Made by a program: the position numbers and the translations under genes | Notes under the pieces: generated by a model | The model's database searches: none | Told to the model about the DNA's origin: nothing | What the model saw: only the letters and a program-made list of their open reading frames with translations | Shown here: positions 27,712-34,124 of the stretch, piece by piece | Numbering within the stretch: position 1 is the first letter of the stretch | Layout: each line of letters begins with the position of its first letter | From: Sulfurimonas sp. | GTDB taxonomy: Bacteria > Campylobacterota > Campylobacteria > Campylobacterales > Sulfurimonadaceae | NCBI GenBank assembly: GCA_027038255.1 | Contig: JALVXQ010000203.1 | Span: 1 to 34,124 of the forward strand | Length of the DNA stretch: 34,124 nt | Direction: 5' to 3'

Positions 27712-28758
27712 ATGCAAGTAAATATTCCCCTTAAACAAGTTGTTGATAACTCTTACGATATTACGATAGATGCACTGCAAAAGCGTACGTATGATGCAAA
27801 AGTCGCAATTATTACAAACCCAAAGGTAGCTGGTCTGCATCTCTCATATCTTCTATCAAAAATAGAGGCAAAAGAGCTTTATATCATTACAGTTGCTGAT
27901 GGTGAAGCGTATAAAAATCAGGACTCTATTGATTTGATTTTAGAATCACTTTTTAATCACCGTTTTAATAGAAAATCTCTGCTTATCGCTTTTGGCGGCG
28001 GTGTCATAGGAGATATGACAGGCTACGCTTCAAGTATCTATCAGCGCGGCATAGATTTTGTACAGATTCCAACAACACTGCTCTCTCAGGTAGATGCAAG
28101 TGTCGGTGGTAAAACAGGCATAAATAACAGCTATGGAAAAAATCTCATTGGTGCTTTTCATCAGCCGCGTGCAGTCTATATTGATCCACATTTTCTAGAG
28201 ACACTGCCTGCAAGAGAGTTCGGTGCCGGTGTGGCAGAGGTTTTAAAAATGGCAGTGACTTTTAATGCTGATTTTTTTGAGTATCTTGAAGCTGCTGACT
28301 TGAACGATAAAGAATCCTTGCAAGAGGCCATTAAACAGGCGGTTCAAACAAAAGCAGGTGTAGTTGCTCAAGATGAAAAAGAGCATGGACTCCGAGCGGC
28401 TCTTAATTATGGTCATACATTTGGACATGTCATAGAAAATGAGACAAAATATACCAAGTTCCTCCATGGAGAAGCTGTAGCCATAGGAATGGTAATAGCC
28501 AATGCACTTTCTGTAAAACTAGGGCTGATGCAAGCTGATGAAGCTGCGCGTGTACAAAAACTGTTAGAGAAGTATGGCCTTCCGACACACTACACAATAG
28601 AAAATCCAGAGAGCTTTTATAACGCATTTTTCTTAGATAAAAAAAGTTCTGATGCATCCATTACATTTATCTTGCCTGTTGGAATTGGCGGTGTTAAAAT
28701 TACAAAGAGTGTAGATAAAGAGACGGTTTTAGAAGTTTTAGAGAGTTTTGGGAAGTGA
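27712..28758 (+). CDS. aroB: 3-dehydroquinate synthase
   Basis: AFGGGVIGDMTGYASSIYQRGIDFVQIPTTLLSQVDASVGGKTGINNSYGKNLIGAFHQP; ALNYGHTFGHVIE. Confidence 0.98.
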   Translation: MQVNIPLKQVVDNSYDITIDALQKRTYDAKVAIITNPKVAGLHLSYLLSKIEAKELYIITVADGEAYKNQDSIDLILESLFNHRFNRKSLLIAFGGGVIGDMTGYASSIYQRGIDFVQIPTTLLSQVDASVGGKTGINNSYGKNLIGAFHQPRAVYIDPHFLETLPAREFGAGVAEVLKMAVTFNADFFEYLEAADLNDKESLQEAIKQAVQTKAGVVAQDEKEHGLRAALNYGHTFGHVIENETKYTKFLHGEAVAIGMVIANALSVKLGLMQADEAARVQKLLEKYGLPTHYTIENPESFYNAFFLDKKSSDASITFILPVGIGGVKITKSVDKETVLEVLESFGK

Positions 28759-30410
28759 GAATGCAGCTTATGCAAAGACTCTTTTTTACTTTTTTACTGC
28801 TTTTTACATCCTTGCATGCAGCAGACACTCCTGCTGTAACTGCAGAAGCAAACAGTTCTGAAGCAGCACAAAATGCTGCATTAGAACGTCAAGCACTGAT
28901 TCAAGAGCAGATTAATCAATATAAAAGTGAACTTGGCAAACTAGATGCTCAGATATCTGATGAAAATGTCTGGATAAAGAGTTATGCCTCTTATTTGACC
29001 TCTTTAGAAGTGAAAAATAATCTCGATACAATTAAAAAAAGAATTAAGTGGCTCTCCAAGCATGCAAAAACTTCAAGTGACATGGATGAACTTACGGGTC
29101 TTATTTCAAAAGAAAATATATTAACATTGCAGATAAATAAACTCAAAGGTGACAGCAGTGCACCGTTCTCAAAGCTCATCACGCCTCCAAAAATTGATGA
29201 TGTTCCTAAAATCTCTAATCCTTTTGAGATATTTACAGGACTTTCGCTTATTAAAACGATTGATGCGAATTATGAAGATTACAAAAAGAGAAAAGAGAAC
29301 TTAAGCAGACTCATTATTCTTCTTCGTAAAGAGCTTACGCTGTATAAAAAACTTTATAAAATCAATCAAAAAAAATATCAAGATATTCTAGAGAAAAAGC
29401 AGACAGAGTTAGAACGCTTTGAACGAGCTATTGACACGATGAATGTAACGCTGAATGTCTACCAAAAACGTCTTGAAATCGCAAAAATAAGCATCAACAA
29501 AGGCATAGAAAAACAGGTCTACAGACTGATGAAAATCGGTATTGCTGTTTTAGTTGTCTTTTTTATCTTTTTTCTTTTGAAACTTGTTGTCAAAAAATAC
29601 ATTACAGACAATGAACGTTTTTATATGGCGAACAAAATCATCACTTTTACAAATTTTACGATTATTATTCTGATTATCTTTTTTAACTATATTGAAAATG
29701 TCAGTTATCTTGTAACCATCTTAGGTTTTGCTTCTGCGGGTATCGCAATTGCGATGAAAGACTGGTTTATGTCCATGTTAGGCTGGTTAGTCATTGTTTT
29801 TGGCGGAAGTGTACATGTTGGTGATAGAATTCGTGTTGATATGGATGGTAAAAGATATGTAGGAGATGTTTTAGATATTTCACTGTTGCGTATGACGATA
29901 CTCGAAGATATTACACTCACTTCCATTATGCAAAATCGCCGTGCGGGAAGAATTATTTTTATTCCAAATAACTATATCTTTACCCAGATGATTGCCAACT
30001 ATACGCATTACTCTTTAAAAACAGTCTGGGACGGAGTAAAGATTACCATCACTTTTGATTCTAACCATAAAAAGGCGATGCATCTTGTCAAAGAGATAAC
30101 AAAAAAGTACTCCAAAGGGTATACAGACATCACAAGAAAACAGTTAAATAAACTGCGTCAACACTATAGCTTGAAAAATACAAATGTTGAGCCGAGAATC
30201 TACTCATTTATAGAAGCAAATGGTCTTGACATCGAAGCATGGTACTTAACCAATGCTTATGGAACTTTGACACTCAGGAGCGTTATATCGAGCGAGATTG
30301 TCGATGCTTTTAATGCAGAAGATGACATAACCATCGCATACCTAACACAAAAACTTCATGTCTCTATGCAGAGTGAAGAGCCTGTTGCACATAATAATGA
30401 GATAGTCTAA
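28755..30410 (+). CDS. MscS-family mechanosensitive ion channel
   Basis: N-terminal signal/coiled coil; TM3-like GFASAGIAIAMKDWFMSMLGWLVIVFGGSVHVGDRIRV and RIIFIPNNYIFTQMIANYTHYS. Confidence 0.92.
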   Translation: MRMQLMQRLFFTFLLLFTSLHAADTPAVTAEANSSEAAQNAALERQALIQEQINQYKSELGKLDAQISDENVWIKSYASYLTSLEVKNNLDTIKKRIKWLSKHAKTSSDMDELTGLISKENILTLQINKLKGDSSAPFSKLITPPKIDDVPKISNPFEIFTGLSLIKTIDANYEDYKKRKENLSRLIILLRKELTLYKKLYKINQKKYQDILEKKQTELERFERAIDTMNVTLNVYQKRLEIAKISINKGIEKQVYRLMKIGIAVLVVFFIFFLLKLVVKKYITDNERFYMANKIITFTNFTIIILIIFFNYIENVSYLVTILGFASAGIAIAMKDWFMSMLGWLVIVFGGSVHVGDRIRVDMDGKRYVGDVLDISLLRMTILEDITLTSIMQNRRAGRIIFIPNNYIFTQMIANYTHYSLKTVWDGVKITITFDSNHKKAMHLVKEITKKYSKGYTDITRKQLNKLRQHYSLKNTNVEPRIYSFIEANGLDIEAWYLTNAYGTLTLRSVISSEIVDAFNAEDDITIAYLTQKLHVSMQSEEPVAHNNEIV

Positions 30411-31660
30411 TGGCAAAAAAAGTATACTTTAAAACTTTTGGCTGCCGTACAAATCTTTATGACTCTCAGGTGATGATGAGCTCGCTTAAAGAGTATGAGA
30501 TAACGGAGAATGAAGCAGAAGCAGATGTTGTTGTCATTAACTCCTGTACGGTTACAAACGGTGCTGATACCCATGTGCGCTCTTACATTTCACAATTAGA
30601 GAAAAAAGGGGATGAGAAAAAGCTTTTTCTGACAGGGTGCGGAGCACATACAAAAGGGGAATCACTCTTGCGTGAGGGGCGTATTCACGGAGTCTTTGGG
30701 CAGAGTGAAAAACAGAAAATCGATATGCTTTTACAAAAAGAGCAACCCTTTTATGAGCCGGGTGATTTGAATCACATTGATGATATGGTTGTTGATGAGT
30801 TTGTTGGCAAAAGCAGGGCATTCATCAAGATTCAAGAGGGGTGTAATTTTAGATGTTCTTACTGCATCATTCCTTTTGTACGTGGTGATGCACGGAGTAT
30901 GAATGAGGGCAGGATCTTAGAACAGATTTCTCGTTTGGCACTTAATGGTTTTGGCGAATTCATCTTAACAGGAACAAATGTCGGCTCTTATGGACAAGAC
31001 ACAAAAACATCTTTAGCGCAACTTATGAAGAAAATGTCACAGGTTCGCGGTGTGAGACGAATTCGTCTTGGGAGTGTTGAGCCCATTCAGATAAGTGATG
31101 AGTTTAAAGAGATTCTTGACGAGCCGTGGATGGAGAAGCATATGCACATAGCACTGCAACACACTTCACCTAAGATGCTCAAACTGATGAATCGTAGAAA
31201 TGTCTACAAACAGGATAGAGAACTTTTTGAGTTATTGGCAGAGAAGGGTTATGCGATAGGGACTGATTTTATTACCGGTTTTCCTGGAGAGAGTGAAGAG
31301 CTGTGGCGTGAGGCGATGGAAAATGCAAAGGCTTTGCCGCTGACACACCTGCATGCCTTTACATACTCTAAACGTGATGGCACTCTTGCTGCTACGATGA
31401 AGCCGGAAGTAAATGGTAAAGTGGCAAAAGAGCGTCTGCATGAGATAGAGTCTCTTGTAAATGCAAAAAATTATGAATTTAGAAAGGCTTTTGAGGGAGA
31501 ACTTGATGTGCTTATAGAGTCCTATAAAAGCGGCTTATATCATGGTCTTGACCAGCATTTTAACAAAATAGTGGTAAAATCAGAGGAAGATCTTTTAGGG
31601 AACTGGATTAGAGTTTCCGATTATGAAGTTCAGAAGGAATATAACTATGCCAACATCTAA
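30410..31660 (+). CDS. mtaB: tRNA (N6-L-threonylcarbamoyladenosine(37)-C2)-methylthiotransferase MtaB
   Basis: YFKTFGCRTNLYDSQ; VINSCTVTNGAD; radical SAM EGCNFRCSYCIIPFVRGDARS; TGTNVGSYG. Confidence 0.93.
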   Translation: MAKKVYFKTFGCRTNLYDSQVMMSSLKEYEITENEAEADVVVINSCTVTNGADTHVRSYISQLEKKGDEKKLFLTGCGAHTKGESLLREGRIHGVFGQSEKQKIDMLLQKEQPFYEPGDLNHIDDMVVDEFVGKSRAFIKIQEGCNFRCSYCIIPFVRGDARSMNEGRILEQISRLALNGFGEFILTGTNVGSYGQDTKTSLAQLMKKMSQVRGVRRIRLGSVEPIQISDEFKEILDEPWMEKHMHIALQHTSPKMLKLMNRRNVYKQDRELFELLAEKGYAIGTDFITGFPGESEELWREAMENAKALPLTHLHAFTYSKRDGTLAATMKPEVNGKVAKERLHEIESLVNAKNYEFRKAFEGELDVLIESYKSGLYHGLDQHFNKIVVKSEEDLLGNWIRVSDYEVQKEYNYANI

Positions 31661-33302
31661 AACAAATCGGATTGCGCTGATTGTCTCTGCTTTTGTCATT
31701 ATTGCACTCGTACTCTTTGCACTGCTGCGTGACAATGCTGACGCGATAACATTAAATCAGGCAAATTCTCTTCTGCAGCATAAAAGTGTCAAGAAAGTCA
31801 TCGTCACAAAAGAGTATGTCTATCTCAAAACTGCAAATGGCTACTATAAGATTGCTTCATCACAGGTCACACCACGCATGTTTGTTGATTATAAAGTAGA
31901 AGTTGGAAATGAATCAAATATTATTATTTATATTTTATTTTTGGTGCTTTTTTTAGGTATTGGTTCACTGCTTTTGAAGTTTTTACAAAACAGAGGCATC
32001 TTTGGAAGTTTGAATTTTAAAACGAATGAAAATGCAAACAGTTCTGCATCACCGTTAGAGCTCAACACTCCCATAGAGGCAATTAAAAGTGATGTCAGTT
32101 TTGATGAGATCGGCGGTATTTCTGATGTGAAAATAGAGCTTGAAGAGATTATTGATTTTATGAAAAATCCAAAGCGTTATAAAAATTTTGGTGCGCGTAT
32201 GCCACGGGGAGTACTTCTTGTAGGACCTCCAGGTGTTGGAAAGACGATGATTGCAAAAGCAGTTGCCAATGCTGCGGATGTGCCGTTTTTTTACCAAAGT
32301 GGTGCCTCTTTTGTGCAGATTTATGTCGGAATGGGCGCAAAACGTGTCCATGAACTGTTTGTAGCTGCAAAGAAGAATGCACCTGCAATTATTTTCATAG
32401 ATGAAATAGACGCAGTCGGGAAAAAACGCGACGGGCAGAGAAATGATGAACGTGAAGCTACACTTAACCAACTCCTTACTGAGATGGATGGTTTTGAGGG
32501 TTCAAGTGGTGTTATGGTAGTTGCTGCAACAAATAAGATAGATGTTTTGGATTCTGCACTGTTGCGTGCGGGAAGATTTGACAGACGTGTTTTTGTAGAA
32601 CTTCCAACAAAGAGAGAACGTGAAGCTATTTTACTCAAGTATCTCGACAAAGTGCCGCATGAGCTTGATGTGAAGGTAATTGCAAACATGACAGTAGGTT
32701 TTAATGGAGCAGCATTAGCCGCACTTGTCAATGAAGCGGCACTTTTGGCTCTGCGTCAAAATGATTTTCATGTTACACTTGAGCATTTTTATCAGGTCAA
32801 AGACAAGGTGATGTTTGGTAAGAAAAAACTGCAGATGTTGAATGAAAAACAAAAAGCATACCGCATTACCTATCAGGCAGGAAAAGTTGTTGTGGCAACG
32901 TACTTTGATTTGCCGTTTGAGAAGTTAATGCTCTCAAATGAAAAATTGACTCCTTCAACAGATGAACCATTCATCAAACAGGAGTTAGAAGCACGTGTCA
33001 AAATGCTCATAGCAGGAAGTGTCGCTTGTGATATGAAGTACAAAGAGCATGCAAGCAGTGCAAAATCGGACATAGATGAGGCAAAAGAGGTAACATTTAA
33101 AATGTGTCAAGAGTATGGCATGGGTACATCACTCATCCCTGAAGCAAATGAAGAAGAGTTTATGTTAAAACGTCTTTATGAAGAGACAACACTTCTTTTA
33201 GAGTCTTTAGGTGAAGTTATGCAAAACATTGAGAGTGTACTTCAAGAGCGTGAGAGCATCACAAAAGAAGAGGTTAAAAAGTATATCAATGCGATTTTTT
33301 AG
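31647..33302 (+). CDS. FtsH-like membrane AAA+ protein with degenerate HEXXH site (predicted pseudoprotease)
   Basis: TM-periplasmic-TM N-terminus; Walker A GPPGVGKTMIAKA; Walker B IIFIDEIDAVGKKRDG; SRH ATNKIDVLDSALLRAGRFDRRV; protease-site region reads ITYQAGKVVVA instead of AYHEAGHAVVA. Start 31647 (MPTSKTNRIA) preferred. Confidence 0.88.
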   Translation: MPTSKTNRIALIVSAFVIIALVLFALLRDNADAITLNQANSLLQHKSVKKVIVTKEYVYLKTANGYYKIASSQVTPRMFVDYKVEVGNESNIIIYILFLVLFLGIGSLLLKFLQNRGIFGSLNFKTNENANSSASPLELNTPIEAIKSDVSFDEIGGISDVKIELEEIIDFMKNPKRYKNFGARMPRGVLLVGPPGVGKTMIAKAVANAADVPFFYQSGASFVQIYVGMGAKRVHELFVAAKKNAPAIIFIDEIDAVGKKRDGQRNDEREATLNQLLTEMDGFEGSSGVMVVAATNKIDVLDSALLRAGRFDRRVFVELPTKREREAILLKYLDKVPHELDVKVIANMTVGFNGAALAALVNEAALLALRQNDFHVTLEHFYQVKDKVMFGKKKLQMLNEKQKAYRITYQAGKVVVATYFDLPFEKLMLSNEKLTPSTDEPFIKQELEARVKMLIAGSVACDMKYKEHASSAKSDIDEAKEVTFKMCQEYGMGTSLIPEANEEEFMLKRLYEETTLLLESLGEVMQNIESVLQERESITKEEVKKYINAIF

Positions 33303-33810
33303 CGGTTTTTCTTTACAAAATGAAGCAAATTTTTTTGCTCCCTACATCAAAGAGAATGCTTACACTGTCTGTGGTTTTAGTTATGGTGCTATCAAAGCTT
33401 TTGAGGCTGTTAAAAAAGATTTACAAGAGGGCAAGCGGGTCGATACTTTGCAGCTTTTTTCTCCTGCATTCTTTCAAAGCAAAGATGAGAAATTTAAACG
33501 TCTGCAGCTTATGGCATACAGAAAAAATGAAGATGCTTATCTTTCACAATTTATAAATGCCTGTTTTTTACCGTATGAGAGAAAAGAGCTGAAGCGGAGT
33601 GTAACGGTTTTAGAAGAGCTTGAAGAGCTGCTTTATTATGAGTGGCAAAAGAGTGAATTGGCTGAACTGAGTGCCAAAGGTGTTGTAATTGAGGTTTATC
33701 TTGGCGGAGAAGATCAGATAGTGGATGCCGATGCAGCAAAAGAGTTTTTTTTAGATGTGGCAACGGTGACATATATCAAAGCAGCAAATCACTTTTTGCA
33801 GCTTTTATGA
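33289..33810 (+). CDS. bioV: Pimeloyl-ACP methyl ester esterase BioV-like
   Basis: Short alpha/beta-hydrolase: CGFSYGAIKAFE nucleophile elbow, GGEDQIVD acid, AANHFLQLL catalytic His; ATG 33289 overlaps the FtsH-like gene by 14 nt. Confidence 0.75.
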   Translation: MRFFSGFSLQNEANFFAPYIKENAYTVCGFSYGAIKAFEAVKKDLQEGKRVDTLQLFSPAFFQSKDEKFKRLQLMAYRKNEDAYLSQFINACFLPYERKELKRSVTVLEELEELLYYEWQKSELAELSAKGVVIEVYLGGEDQIVDADAAKEFFLDVATVTYIKAANHFLQLL

Positions 33811-33819
33811 AGTTCTGCC

Positions 33820-33894
33820 GTATATAAATGCCTAAAACTCCGAGGGCAAATCCTCCCTTGCTCACGAGCCTCTGCGTTTTAGGCATTTATATAC
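33820..33894. repeat. Long hairpin: 19-bp perfect inverted repeat with 37-nt structured loop
   Basis: GTATATAAATGCCTAAAAC (33820-33838) and GTTTTAGGCATTTATATAC (33876-33894) are exact reverse complements; no U-tract follows. Confidence 0.85.
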
Positions 33895-33953
33895 TATATC
33901 TCTGAAATAAAAGAGTGAATATTAATTATTAAACTAAAAAGGAATAGAAAATT

Positions 33954-34124
33954 ATGAGTGAAATAAAAATAGGCGTAATAACAGCAAGTGATAGAGCAAG
34001 TAAAGGTATTTATGAAGATATCAGCGGTGTGGCAATTCAAGATACGATGAAAGATTATCTTAAAAGTGAATTTGAGATAGTTTATAGATGTATTCCTGAT
34101 GAGCAGGATGTTCTTGAAGCTACT
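33954..34124 (+). CDS. Molybdenum cofactor biosynthesis protein MogA/MoaB-like, N-terminal part (truncated by window edge)
   Basis: ATG 33954 after GGAATAG; MSEIKIGVITASDRASKGIYEDISGVAIQDTMKDYL...IPDEQDVLEAT. Confidence 0.85.
   Translation, partial: MSEIKIGVITASDRASKGIYEDISGVAIQDTMKDYLKSEFEIVYRCIPDEQDVLEAT

Noticed and set aside
32055-32731. Minus-strand ORFs (138 and 136 aa) opposite the FtsH-like gene
   Set aside because: Antisense to conserved AAA motifs; no independent start signals.
1-34124. CRISPR array, tRNA/rRNA genes, transposase or integrase
   Set aside because: No regularly spaced repeats, recognisable tRNA arms or DDE/tyrosine/serine recombinase motifs were seen by eye; a tRNAscan/Infernal run would be needed to exclude small RNAs fully.

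Overview
The 34.1-kb window looks like chromosome from a Sulfurimonas-like member of the Campylobacterota. That assignment is inferred from protein families and gene order; no search was run. Most of the window is compact housekeeping DNA: MnmC-like oxidoreductase, TruA, LptF/G, prepilin peptidase, UppS, CoaBC, GlmU, MotA/MotB/FliP, TrmA, AroB, MscS, MtaB, an FtsH-like AAA protein, a BioV-like esterase, and a MogA/MoaB start at the right edge. The clearest accessory segment is about 2.6-9.8 kb. It is a type I restriction-modification operon, hsdM-hsdS-[RHH antitoxin-RelE/ParE toxin]-hsdR-YgjP/SprT-like metallopeptidase, inserted between two divergent host genes and bounded by an exact 14-bp direct repeat (GAATTATACTATAA). 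Other points worth a second look: an FtsH paralogue whose HEXXH zinc site reads YQAGK (probable pseudoprotease); a NifU/IscU-type scaffold that appears to lack the first ligand cysteine and is coupled to an uncharacterised helical, possibly ferritin-like protein; a 19-bp perfect inverted repeat with a 37-nt structured loop between bioV and mog; and an eptA-PAP2 pair immediately upstream of motA-motB-fliP. No tRNA, rRNA, CRISPR array or transposase was recognised.
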